Source: Elmis aenea (taxonomy: Eukaryota; Arthropoda; Insecta; Coleoptera; Elmidae). Taken from it: a DNA stretch of 64,000 nt. The stretch is taken from contig OX393576.1 in the NCBI GenBank assembly GCA_947652605.1, forward strand, positions 61,604,966 to 61,668,965, in the 5' to 3' direction. The position numbers and the translations under genes are program-made. Positions 1 through 9,704 of the stretch are shown here, piece after piece. Below the pieces are notes generated by a model. It was given only the letters and a program-made list of their open reading frames with translations, was not told where the DNA came from and did no database searches. Position 1 is the stretch's first letter. Each line of letters begins with the position of its first letter.

Positions 1-14
1 CGGACAACTTCTAA

Positions 15-628
15 AGCTGCGTTCACATAGAAAAGTATTGCATTGTATTGTATTGTATTGCAAGGTGCCTGCAAGAGTAGCCAAAGGTCACGTGTTTTGT
101 TCCGCTCGCGCGGAGACTGCTATGGGGGGTTGACCCCCTCTTCAGTCGTAAGAGGTACAAGGATAATGGGTAGGGATGTGGATAGTCAAGGATGGGTAAG
201 GATAGGTGGAAGTACTGCCACAGCATTTGCCTTAACCATAGAGGAAACCACCTGAAACCTCTACAATGACAGTCGGCCCTGGGAATCGAACCCAGGACCT
301 CCCGATTACAAGTTAGGTTGTTTTACCAACCAGCCACCAAGCTCGGTTGCAAGAGTAGCGTTCACATAGAGGTGTTATAGTGGCAGCGCCAACTACTTGT
401 ACACTAATGGCGATTCCCATTGCGCATACGCAGGGTTAATCCGTAGATCACTGTGATTGGTTCTTGTTATGGGGTATTGCAAGAAGTTTGGACCTTGTTA
501 GCTCAAACAACGCGGCTTGCAAGGCAATTCCACTACTTTGCTTATGTGAACGCTATCATTTGATATTCGTATACTTAACTTTGCTTACGCTACAATACAA
601 TACAATACTTTTCTATGTGAACGCAGCT
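15..628. mobile_element. MITE with 3-bp TAA target duplication, PIF/Harbinger-like
   Basis: The ends are inverted repeats: AGCTGCGTTCACATAGAAAA opens the element and its complement closes it at 628, continuing into matching (TATTG)n runs, about 36 bp in all. TAA lies directly outside both ends (12-14 and 629-631), which fits the 3-bp TWA target duplication known for PIF/Harbinger elements. No transposase is encoded. A SINE is inserted at 82-347. A shorter inverted pair of the same GCGTTCACATA motif sits inside at about 357-370 and 540-555. Family assignment rests on TSD length and is inference. Confidence 0.7.
82..347 (-). mobile_element. tRNA-derived SINE inserted in a MITE
   Basis: Read on the minus strand, the right end has a tRNA-like head: a D-arm-like GGTGGCTGGTTGGTAA, an anticodon-arm-like stretch with loop TTGTAA, and a perfect T arm with CTGGG/CCCAG stem and TTCGATT loop (the pol III B box). 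A 12-bp direct repeat, TGCAAGAGTAGC, flanks it at 70-81 and 348-359 and marks a retrotransposition target duplication. The anticodon stem has a mismatch and the acceptor stem is not closed, so this is a SINE head and not a working tRNA gene. No poly(A) tail is evident at the left end. Confidence 0.75.
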
Positions 629-675
629 TAAAGGACTTCATCAGGGCCGCCGTTAGGTATGGGCGACATGCGCCC

Positions 676-760
676 GGGGCCCCGCGCTACCAGGGGCCCC
701 GAGTTACCAGGGGCCTCGCACTACCAGGGGCCCCGCGCTACCAGGAGCGCCGCGCTACCA
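676..760. repeat. 17-bp GC-rich tandem repeat, five copies
   Basis: Five head-to-tail units of the form GGGGCCCCGCGCTACCA with one to four changes per unit, a sharp GC spike in AT-rich DNA. It sits in the left arm of the hAT-like foldback element just inside its terminal repeat, so it is probably an internal repeat of that transposon. Confidence 0.85.
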
Positions 761-823
761 GGGGTCCGCATTTTGAAACGAAATGGAAAAAATTTTACCT
801 CCTCCACTTCAGTATTTTATTCA

Positions 824-1856
824 CATGGTGGTCCACTTTTTGGTAGCAGGACAGTCGATACAAAAACTCATTTTAAAGCGAGTATTCCATATCAACATGG
901 GTCCATAAACGCTTCATTTTAAAGATACAGGGTGTTGAAATTTTCGAAAAAATATTGATAATTTTTAACCGTTTCCTAACGAGTAGATATATATTAAACC
1001 AAATTTAATATACACCACCGCCTTACAGGTTACTACATTCAATGAGAATGTCAAGCCCCACAAGCAACCACTGGCGGAGTTGTAGGGGTTCAGTTTTATA
1101 AATAAACTAGTACGGTCCTGTTCAAAATCAATCTCGAACTGATTTTTGAGTAGAGCATTTTATTCTAAACAAAGTGTCTTCTGACTTTTCTTCGTATATG
1201 CCACCGTTTAGCGCGGAATTCCGATTTATTTTACCATTCTCCCGAAAAATTCGCTCATAAATTCGATCTAAAACTATCGCTAATATTTGAAATAAAGAAG
1301 TAATTACCGATTTTTGCCGTTTTTAATAACAGAACCTGCTAATAATGAAGGAAGATCCGCATTTTGACGATTTACCCAGCAATTTGCAATTTTCTGCTTT
1401 TCGCGATATTTTTAGATCGAACTTATAAGCAAATTTTTCGCCAGAATAGTGAAATAAATCTAATTTCGCGCCAAACAGTTGCAGATACGAAAAAAATCAA
1501 GACACTTTTTGTTTAAAATAAAATGCTCTACCCAACAACCAGTTCGAGTTTGATTTTGAACAGGGCCATGCTAGTTTTTTATAAAATTTAATAAAACTGA
1601 ACCCCCACAACTCCGCCACTAACTGCTTGTGGGGCTTGACATTCACACCGAATGTGGTAACCTGTAAGGTGGGTGCTGTATACCAAACTTGGTTTAACTA
1701 TATCTACTGGTTGGAAAACGGTTAAAAATTATCAATATTTTTTCGAAAATTTCAACACCCTGTATATTTAAAGTGAAGCGTTGATGGAATATTCGCTTTA
1801 AAATGAGTTTTTGTATCGACTCTTAAAGTCCTGCTACAAAAAAGTGGACCAGCCTG
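824..1856. mobile_element. Nested palindromic element with CAGGGTG-type ends
   Basis: The two halves are inverted copies: the block from the GGTCCACTTTTT motif at the left end to about 1110 recurs inverted at about 1590-1856. The right end reads CCAGCCTG followed by TA. Inside both arms, symmetrically, lies a second TA-CAGGGTGTTG boundary (928 and 1762). The centre (1110-1590) is also imperfectly palindromic around repeated TTCGATCTAAA-like blocks. The TA next to CAG is typical of the Tc1/mariner superfamily. No ORF is preserved. Confidence 0.65.
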
Positions 1857-1968
1857 TATAACAAAACCATTCTCCTTTAGCATGAAGGTTTTATGATACT
1901 TTTGAATCATACGAAAAATAATGTAAAAATTGTTGCCCAGGGCCCCGCAACTTCTAACGGCGGCGCTG

Positions 1969-3273
1969 AACTTTATCCGCTGTAATATGAGCAACAAGAA
2001 AACATTGTAAACTAAATTTAAAATTTTATTTTAATCACAACGTTAAAAAAAATCAAATCCATTTTTATCCTGAAAATCACATATTTCAACAAATGTACAA
2101 TAATTGTAATTCAAAAATCACTTTCCTTTTTACTAAAAATCGCTTGTTGAAGGGAAATGTATATTGGTACATTCTCTTCATCAGTAGATTTCAAGAAAAT
2201 AATCAATGGAAGATCGAAGAAGACACTAGAGTCTTCAAACTGGTACGGTTTATCTTCAAGAAGCGATTCTCAAAAAAATGTATCTTGTATTTTACTTTAA
2301 ACAAGCTAATTTTAAGTATTTTAAAAAGTTATGGGGAAAATTGAACCTGTTGCGTTCGTAATAATACCAGATAGACAAATCACATTCCCACAAGCAATAA
2401 AGAAAATTAGATGACAATTTGGCAAGTAAATTTTATTTTAAAAAATGTAAACGCAATTCTATATTTTGACGCATGTTTTGAGTATTTACTTGTACAGCGA
2501 TAGATTTCATTACTTTAGAATCATGCAACGTCTGTCCGATTTTGCAATAAGACTTTCTTTAAAATGTGCAGGATGTAATCATATTTTTCCACTGGGAAAA
2601 TCCCAAATAGAAAATACTCCCTTGACACATCTCTAGAAAATGTAATCGATAAATATAAAACAAACAGTTTGTATGTCAAGAAACAAGTTTCAAGATTTAC
2701 AGAAAATATAATTTGAGTGCTGGAATAAAAGCCCTATTTAATTAGCTAGGTAATAAACGAAAAAATTCAAAATCAAAACAATTGAATAGCGAAACTTTGG
2801 AAAATTAATACTCTTAATCGTTCATAAGGCTAAAGCTATTTTTACGTGGTTTTCTTCGTTTTTGAAATGTATTCAAACTTCACGAATTTTTTACAAATCG
2901 ATTGTCTACATAAAATTTGTAAGGAAAATAAAACATGCAATTTCTGGTGGTGTAAATGTTATGTATTGTATTTTTGTTTGCAAAAATGCAAATATGTTGA
3001 AATCGCAAAAGTTGTCAAATTTAAAAAAGAAATTATTCATAAGTTAAATATTTTGCCTATTTTACTTGTGATATCATACTTAAAAATGATTCACACATAA
3101 ATTTATTCGTGCACTCTATTACTGTATGTTAATTCAAAAAGGAATATGATTTCAATTTAAATTTAAAAATAGGTATACATTTTAATTTTGTTGTGTTCAT
3201 GAATTATTTTTTTTGCAAAAGAAGTATTTTTTGGGAAAATTAGCAATATCATTTTAACAATAAAATATTTTAC
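1969..3273. other. AT-rich intron sequence, no feature seen
   Basis: Very AT-rich DNA lying downstream of the CASK exon 1 donor on the minus strand, so it is read as part of CASK intron 1. The short reading frames here have no recognisable protein content and I see no second CASK exon. Confidence 0.5.
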
Positions 3274-3332
3274 CTTCCAATTTCTTCACACACATCGTAA
3301 ACCTCGTCAAAGAGTACCTCTTCTTCAGCCAT
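3274..3332 (-). CDS. CASK: CASK, first coding exon (partial gene)
   Basis: A 59-nt coding exon read on the minus strand starts ATG GCT GAA and encodes MAEEEVLFDEVYDVCEEIG followed by two bases (AG), then the donor GTAAAA. CASK proteins of animals begin with the same block (M-acid-acid-acid-VLF--VYE-CE-IGK), and the known exon 1 ends in the same codon phase within the glycine-loop lead-in of the CaM-kinase domain. CASK is a membrane-associated guanylate kinase that scaffolds synaptic and junctional adhesion proteins. Later exons are expected to the left, outside the window, after an intron of more than 3.2 kb. A second ATG lies one codon upstream (3335). Because only 19 residues are visible, a paralogue cannot be excluded. 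Confidence 0.8.
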
Positions 3333-3850
3333 CATGTTAGTATCTAATATTTCTACATATAAAACTATGTCAGCAAACCATACCGAAATTATTGATAAAG
3401 GAACGGTAAAGCGATGTTTTTTGAGCTATAAACAAATCAGGCGCCCTCGTGGGTGTCACCCTGGGCATGGGGTGCACGCGATGGAAAGTTTTCCTGCGTC
3501 CAATGGGCGAAGCGAACCCCTGGTAGAATTAATGCAGCCCCTATTACATTCACAATATGGGTTGCCTATAAATTAGGCGAAAACGTTAGCTAAGCCGGGT
3601 AATGAAAAATATGGCTGAACCACTCCTTCTATACTGTCAAAATGTTATTTTTTTTTGTATTTTTGACGCATTCACCGACACGTTTAGAGAAAATCACCAC
3701 AATTAATTGATAAATTATCCAAATCAGTGTTTACAATAAGCAGTTTCCACGCACACTCCCACAAAAAGTTGTATAAACGAATACAACTGACAGTGACAGT
3801 AGCCGTCATCAAAGCGCACCGGCGCGGTACACCATTTGTTTGTCATGCGC
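3333..3850 (-). promoter_or_regulatory. CASK upstream / 5' UTR region with TGACAG cluster
   Basis: This interval precedes the CASK start codon. It holds two abutting TGACAG motifs (3788-3799), CGTCA (3804-3808), TGTCA (3841-3845) and a short CpG-containing stretch (GCGCACCGGCGCGG) at about 3815-3828, in otherwise AT-rich DNA. A second GC-rich patch at about 3440-3545 is unexplained. TGACAG is the known core site of Meis/Homothorax and TGIF-type TALE homeodomain proteins; use as a promoter here is inference. Confidence 0.4.
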
Positions 3851-4409
3851 TAACCATTATCTACACTTAAACATACATAATTTTTATGCTGCATACAAAA
3901 GACACAAAATTATATTCATCTAGATTAAATAAAACCATTCAATCTTTCTCAATAATTGTATTTTACTTTTAAGATCAAAGTTTTCTTAGAATTCTGCAAT
4001 TACAAGTATAAATCATTTTTTTCTTTTAAAAACTATAAAAAATTCAACCAAAATCTACCCGCTGCTAATTTAAAAGCATCCTTTTTAAAATTTAATAGTC
4101 GTTTTATTGTTTTATCAGGTCTTGCTTTTGTAGGTCATTTGCAGTGTAGGACATTTAGCGATATCATAATGGTCGGCGCAATGTCTTCATTCAAAATTAA
4201 TACGACTTGCTTATTAAAGCTAAAATGATTTTATCATTTGAATTCATCAAAATAATTTAATTAACAAGCAAGAAGAAACTCATTATCTATTCATAAAACA
4301 CTACTTTAGCTGAATTACTCAAATTTTTGAATGGATAATTTAACTTGAATGTAAAATTGCTTTAAAACATGTTCACATTCACAAAAAAACACAATAATCT
4401 TTGGATATA
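3851..4409. other. AT-rich intergenic DNA between CASK and PTRH2
   Basis: No gene, repeat or splice-supported exon was recognised. The 90-residue reading frame in this stretch is low-complexity and AT-driven. The interval ends at the poly(A) signals of PTRH2. Confidence 0.4.
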
Positions 4410-4425
4410 TTTATTAACGTTTATT
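4410..4425 (-). terminator. Two AATAAA poly(A) signals of PTRH2
   Basis: On the minus strand AATAAA occurs at 4425-4420 and again at 4415-4410, 10-25 bases beyond the PTRH2 stop codon, giving a very short 3' UTR. Confidence 0.6.
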
Positions 4426-4434
4426 TCACAATGC

Positions 4435-5233
4435 TTATAACAAACTGAGTTCTCCTGACACAAGATTAACTGACAGCTCTGATCCAAATAATGCTAAAAC
4501 TGTGACAGAATTCGCTGGAATTTGCGTCCTGCCTGCATCCTGTATTAAATAGGAATGTACCTTATGGTCTTGAGCTTTCTTCTCTAAATTTTGAAGATGA
4601 ATATGACTTTCTCCCTTCAGTACCACTTTTTTCTCCCTAGGAAAAACGTGAATATGTTATAAAACAAAATCGCTGAAAACCAATTGTGTTTTAATTTTAA
4701 TATGCTTACCCAGCCTCCTCCCAGTCTTCTAAAACATCTTCCATATTTTTAATACGGTCTATGGTTCTATACAAATTTAAACAGGCATGCGCAACCTAAA
4801 ATATAAACTTTTAAATTGCCATTTTATTTTTGAAAACATTAAAAATGACTTAACCTGTGAAGCAATTTTACCAACACCCATATTTAAGGAAGTATTTACT
4901 ATAAAAACCATCTTATAGTTTTCATCTTCGCCGTCACTGGAATTCTCCGTACTTTTTGACTTCTTTTTAGATTTTTTGGGGCCAGTTGAAACAGCTGGAG
5001 ACATTTGATCAATATCTGGATTATCAAAGACGTAACTAGCTGCTGCTTCTGCTGAATTATTTCCTGTATAGAACAGTGCCTGAAATTGATTTAAAATTTA
5101 AACAATTTATAATAGAAAAATTAAAATGTCCGCAACATACATGTTCCGCAGCAATTTTCGATATGCCCATATCCATGAGCATAGCTAGTAATTCCTCATT
5201 TGCTTCCCATGAACTATCAGGTTCCTTTTCCAT
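4435..5233 (-). CDS. PTRH2: Peptidyl-tRNA hydrolase 2 with N-terminal UBA domain
   Basis: Four exons with GT-AG borders: 5141-5233, 4855-5079, 4710-4795 and 4435-4636, giving about 201 residues. Residues 10-50 form a UBA-like domain (ANEELLAMLMDMGISK, then YTGNNSAEAAASYVFDN); a Lys/Ser-rich linker follows (KKSKKKSK). The PTH2 domain begins YKMVFIVNTSLNMGVGKIAS and continues VAHACLNLYR, LEDWEEAGEKKVVLKG, IQDAGRTQIPANSVTVLALF, all hallmark PTH2 segments with the catalytic-site Lys, Gly-Gly-like and Asp-Ala-Gly-Arg-Thr positions. PTH2 enzymes cleave peptidyl-tRNA released from stalled ribosomes; the human protein is mitochondrial, while insect copies with UBA may be cytosolic. The start at 5233 was chosen because the UBA begins right after it; the frame is open upstream to 5290. 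It is divergent with ARL6IP4. Confidence 0.93.
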
Positions 5234-5656
5234 TTTAAAAGTGTCAAAGAGTATCAAATTATTACAGTATAAAAAACAAGTTGTCAGCAACTTTTATACT
5301 AGTGCGAAACAAATAATCGGTTTAATAATTCATAATAGTAACACAGATTATCTTAACAAATATTGGTAAAGACACATTCATTTAAATCAGCTTTAGGAAC
5401 AATAAATAGGATTAATAATACTTGATTCTGAATCTTCGTTCATAGCTGTCATTTGACATTTTATAGGTTAGGTAAATGTCATTTTAGTTGTCAGTGCATT
5501 TTTAAATGTTGATTAATATTTACCAGTTCCAAACACAAGTATCTGAAGTAAATAAGATATATTTATTATATTAGAAGCTGCAGGTGCTTTAAAAAAAAAA
5601 ATAATTTCCGTTGCATTGACACTGAAATTTTATTGATATAATTTTGAATTGTCAAG
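5234..5656. promoter_or_regulatory. Shared divergent promoter of PTRH2 and ARL6IP4
   Basis: The 423 bp between two opposite start codons must hold both promoters and 5' UTRs. It contains CTGTCA (5447-5452), TGACA (5454-5458), TGTCA (5477-5481) and TGTCA (5489-5493) within 50 bp, together with a GGTTAGG motif near 5466-5472. No TATA box was convincing. The motif cluster sits about 165-210 bp from each start codon. Confidence 0.55.
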
Positions 5657-6342
5657 ATGAAAACTTCTAAAGCAAAGAAACATAAGAGAACGTCTTCCTC
5701 AGAATTCAAGAAAAAGCACAAGCGAAGGAGGACATCATCAACAGAGAGCGAAAGTTCTTCTTCAACAGATTCATCCATTGAGAACTCACAGAAAAGTAGT
5801 AAAAGGAAAAGATCTGGGCCCACGCAGAACTTACCTCATAGTAGTACACCATCATCTACAAATAATTTGAATGAGAAAATAAGGAAACATAAACACAAGG
5901 AAAAAAAATGCAAGAATAAACTGGAGAAACGCATAAAGAAAAACTCCAAGGAACATGAAAAGAACAAAAGTGGTAATGTATCAAGTGATGAAACAGCTGA
6001 TGTCCCAATTAATCTAATGCAGACGTCTCAAGTAATGACTCCGATGACTAAGGAACAGTGGGAAAAACAGCAAAGTGTTGTTAAAAGAGTCTTTGATGAA
6101 ACTACAGGAAGACATAGGTGAGATTTAGTTCGTTTTTGATATAACTCCATTGTGTATAAGTTTCTAAACATCATCATATACAACATGTTTTAATTACACA
6201 TCTTGTATGCAGACTGATTAAGGGTGATGGAGAAGTAATTGAAGAGATCGTAAGCAAAGAAAGGCACAAAACTATCAACCAACAAGCTACCCAGGGTGAT
6301 GGAAATTATTTCCAGGCTGAATTAGCAACCAAACTTCATTAA
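5657..6342 (+). CDS. ARL6IP4: ARL6IP4 / SRp25-like nuclear protein
   Basis: Two exons: 5657-6117, donor GTGAGA, then 6213-6342 after acceptor TGCAG; about 196 residues. The N-terminal 100 residues are a Lys/Arg/Ser-rich nuclear-type region with runs such as [18 protein letters not shown]. The C-terminal 75 residues match the conserved ARL6IP4 domain: [57 protein letters not shown]. Family members are nuclear/nucleolar proteins linked to splicing; the name comes from a yeast two-hybrid partner, ARL6. The splice joins AGACATAG to ACTG within the conserved GR-R-RLIKG segment, supporting the intron. The stop is TAA directly after KLH. It is divergent from PTRH2 and convergent with RNFT1. Confidence 0.95.
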
Positions 6343-6348
6343 ACACTA

Positions 6349-6354
6349 AATAAA
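6349..6354 (+). terminator. AATAAA poly(A) signal of ARL6IP4
   Basis: AATAAA occurs six bases after the ARL6IP4 stop codon. It is unusually close, so a later signal may also be used. Confidence 0.4.
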
Positions 6355-7213
6355 CTTGTAAATATTCTCATAAATTCTTAATACAATTATATCAGTCCAG
6401 ACAAGATAAAATGAAATTTTTGTTGCCCTTTTTAGTTTTTTAATAATCCATAATTAAAACAGGTAAAAATTAGTGATTATGATTTATTTAACAAACCTCC
6501 TTTGTTATTAAACAATTGTTTTTAAATTCACATAACTATTGAGCCTAAGTCCTGAAGTGATAAAGAAGGAAAGACCCAAGTTGACTTTCCTGTGTATTAA
6601 AAGGTGTGAGCAAGTTAATAAAATTCATCAATTAACATATCCTAATTTATTATATATTTACATTGCCACATTTTCAGTTCACAGACAAAATATCCAGTTA
6701 TATTTTTAAAACAATAAAAATATATAATTCCATTCATATAGCTACAGCACATAAACCTACAAGTATTTGCTTTTATCAACAGTTCATATACAAGAAATTA
6801 AAAATTTTAATTTGGAAGTCTTCTGCAAAACATACCTTTTAATATTTTTGTATCAAGTTATAACATTATGAAACCAGACATATTATAAACAAATTGGGAA
6901 ATTTATTTTGCAGTTTTAAGCGAAACAAAATGCAGAGATTAAAATTAAACCCACAGAAACGGTAACCAAACAATAATTAAGTCTATTTTTGTATCTCATT
7001 ATATCTGTAAAACCTAAATAATACTCTTATGTCCAATGTTACTTTAAAAACATCTTCAAATCACACAAATATATTTATAAACACTTGCTATCTTACAGGA
7101 GAAAAAACCCTTCAATATCCGACAATATTTTTCATTGTCAACACAAATGTAAAATTTTGTCACTTTAAATTAATCCCAAATAGTCACTTACTGAGCTAAG
7201 ACTGAACAATTTA
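6355..7213. other. Convergent 3' region between ARL6IP4 and RNFT1
   Basis: AT-rich DNA between two gene ends. It probably contains the RNFT1 3' UTR; complements of AATAAA (TTTATT) occur near 6482 and 6902. No open reading frame or repeat of note. Confidence 0.45.
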
Positions 7214-9065
7214 TTAAAACAGCTGCATGAACATCGTGGTAGATCCGTCTCTCCAAGAAGGATCATCCACAATTTTCGCTCTACACAATGGACACGTTTG
7301 TTCTCTGTCGAACCAAGTACTCACACAACTTTCACAAAATATATGTCGACATTGCAGCAACACTGGAGAGTCATATTCATCGTGGCAAATAGGGCATTGG
7401 TTACCTGCGGTTTGTATTTGGTCTTTACTGGGCGAAGAACCTAAGGTCTGTAAAACGAAATTCACTGAACAATTATGAACAGAGAGACAAGTTAATATTC
7501 ATACAGGCAGATATATGTAATTAAACAGACAGACAGAGTGACAACTAAATATTTTAAGAGACAAATGCACGTTATTATACAGACAGACAGACAAGTAAAT
7601 ATTTAAACAGACAGATACAAATTAATACACAGGCAGACTGACGTACCAAGAATATTTCAAGGGTTTTTGTGTTATTTATATAAAATAACTTACCACGTTC
7701 TGAAGTAATTTTAAAGTTGCTGTTTTGCAAAGCTTTATCCGTGTCATTAGGTCGCTTCCTTTAGACACCATATATGCAGCTGATAAAAACACTCCGATGA
7801 TTTTTTCTCCTCCTTGATAAGACTCCAACAGATAATACAACCATGACTGGATGGTTGCCAGACTACGATACAACTGGGAAATGGATTCCATGAATAAATA
7901 TATTTTACCCTGCAAAATAAATACAGTTTAAAAAATAAATAAATTTTAGAGTTGAATTTTAAAAGGATTAAAAAAATATATGTTTTGCACAATTAAATGA
8001 GTGGTATCACTGAGGTCCACTATTATTAGTTTTAATGTAATTTAAAGATAAATTAAAGGTAAAACTCACCCGTTTTTGAAACTGAATGATACGTGCTGGT
8101 AACATAGTGAGCAATAATTTAAATATAATCGTTATCAGCTTTAATATAAAATCAGTGATGCACAGCATCCACAGCAAATCCCAGACGGTAAGTGATTTTT
8201 TATAAACTGGCATGAATAGAAGGTTCAAGTATAGGTTTTCCTCGCCGAAAATGAAATCAATGAAAACCAAACACACGGTGGTGTACAACAACGCTATTAG
8301 TAACTTCGATAAACTTCTTCGAGCCTGTTTTGTGGCTTCCTTTTTCACCACAGAATTTGCATGTAAAAACGTCACAAAAAGTATAATTAGATTAAAAATC
8401 CCTTCACGGTGATCGTATACTCCTTTAACTAATAATATTAAAATAAACGGTATATATCTTTGCAATATATGCAGCGATTGTTGTGCTTCTATTACATTAC
8501 GTAGCGTCTCTGCTGAAGGATCGTCTGCATTATTATTGTTGCTGTTTGTAGGGTTTTCGTTTGGGTTCTGGTTGGGATTGTTTAATAAATTTGCAGCTAA
8601 ATAATGCGAATTTGCGGCTGCCCCGTCGATGTTATCACCGTTTGCTAGAGGGGCGTAATTATGCCGATGTGCTACAGGGTTCTCTAAATTAATAACAAAG
8701 CTATCACTGCTAGATTGTTCTTGATTCTGTGGAGGTGACTGCGAAGAATATCCAGGTGAATTGAGTAAACTCGACAATGAAATTCCTCTAGCGTTTACAG
8801 TTCTTGCCGTATCAACCAACGGCTGAAATTCCCTAATTACATTGTTTATATTGTCTCGAATAATCCTTGTTCCTTCTAATGTTCTTCTCGGTAAATTTGA
8901 TCGTAGCGAATTATCACTTTCCGAAGGGGTCAAATTGGATAACGACGATGTTGAAGAATGTGTCATTAATATACCACTTCGACGAACACCCCCAACATAC
9001 GCAGGATCCACAGAAAGACTTCTAAGAAACGACGAATTGCCACTTGTATTACTATTACTTGCCAT
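7214..9065 (-). CDS. RNFT1: RING finger and transmembrane domain protein (RNFT1-like E3 ligase)
   Basis: Three exons, all junctions in phase 0: 8070-9065, 7694-7909 and 7214-7447, about 481 residues. Residues 1-190 are Ser/Asn-rich and disordered with an N-run (NSNNNNADD). Hydrophobic segments follow at about 203-217, 224-240, 253-274 and 293-322, with further helices in exon 2 (ESISQLYRSLATIQSWLYYL). The C-terminus holds a C3HC4 RING at about 422-460: CPIC, CRHIFCESCV, WFDREQTCPLC. The end WRDGSTTMFMQLF parallels the vertebrate RNFT1 end. Family members are membrane-embedded ubiquitin ligases of the endoplasmic reticulum. The start is the first Met of the long exon and lies near a TGACAG promoter cluster. 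A cagacaga-rich intron separates exons 2 and 3. Confidence 0.95.
7500..7640. repeat. Degenerate CAGA simple repeat in RNFT1 intron 2
   Basis: Four blocks of (CAGA)n such as cagacagacaga are spaced about 35-50 bp apart by similar AT-rich spacers containing aagtaaatattt-like sequence. This looks like a decayed tandem array of a roughly 45-bp unit seeded with CAGA. Confidence 0.7.
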
Positions 9066-9704
9066 AGTGGTAAAAATATAGATAATTGAAGGTTAGGTTA
9101 ATCACTAATATCATTTTATACTTATAACATATTTAAAATATAAAACTACAATAGATTAATCACAAAACAACGATATAATTACGCTATCACTTAACTATCA
9201 CCTGAGAGTGAAGTTCATATTTTGATAACAGAAGTGACAAATGACAGCAAACGTCAAGCAAAATAATTACAGCCAATCAAAAGCTTTAAAAACTAGCACA
9301 ATAATAATAAATTTAAAGTTTGTGCTAAACAAAATTTTTAATTTATTTATCGGGATATTTATTTACTGATTCATAGAAAATAGCATTCACTTTAATCATT
9401 CTGTAACTGTGCATTATTTATTGATTTCATCTTTAAAAATTTAATGAACTAATTGAAAATAAAAAATTCGAAATCTTTATTTATGTATTATAATAAGGTA
9501 TATCAAAATAAATAATCGTTAAATAAATATATATTATTTACACGTTTAAAAAAATGTTAATATTAGAACATTATGTTTGTAAATATTAACATACTTAAAC
9601 AAACAGTGCTTCACTTGCAAATTCACATACACAATTATCAAACAAAAACATCACAAATTACTGTTACAGTGTCAAAATTTTTCTGCATATTTGCCGCTGT
9701 TTTT
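9066..9704 (-). promoter_or_regulatory. RNFT1 promoter region and centrobin 3' flank
   Basis: The half near 9065 should hold the RNFT1 promoter: GGTTAGGTTA at about 9091-9100, TGACA (9235-9239), TGACAG (9242-9247) and CGTCA (9251-9255). The half near 9705 is the centrobin 3' UTR, very AT-rich. No other gene is seen. Confidence 0.45.

Larger units (their letters stand above)
642..1968. mobile_element. hAT-like foldback element with long inverted arms
   Basis: The left end CAGGGCCGCCGTTAG matches the complement of the right end (CAGCGCCGCCGTTAG). The flanks gacttcat (634-641) and aactttat (1969-1976) agree at 6 of 8 positions, like a decayed 8-bp hAT duplication. Both ends are followed by GGGGCCC-rich sequence. 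Most of the interior is a second long palindrome (824-1856). No transposase reading frame is seen. It lies in the first intron of CASK. Confidence 0.6.

Noticed and set aside
230..345. tRNA gene on the minus strand
   Set aside because: The T arm is perfect but the anticodon stem is mismatched and no acceptor stem closes; the flanking 12-bp duplication shows it is a SINE head.
676..760. Zinc-finger or collagen-like coding repeat
   Set aside because: The 17-bp unit is not a multiple of three and lies inside a transposon arm.
7500..7640. CRISPR-like spaced repeats
   Set aside because: The CAGA blocks are short, imperfect and intronic in an animal gene; there are no conserved direct repeats with unique spacers.
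8212..8412. Plus-strand reading frame opposite RNFT1 (also 8842-9081)
   Set aside because: Antisense shadows of the long RNFT1 exon with no protein-like content.
9091..9100. Interstitial telomere repeat (TTAGG)n
   Set aside because: Only two units of GGTTA are present, too few to support a telomeric origin.
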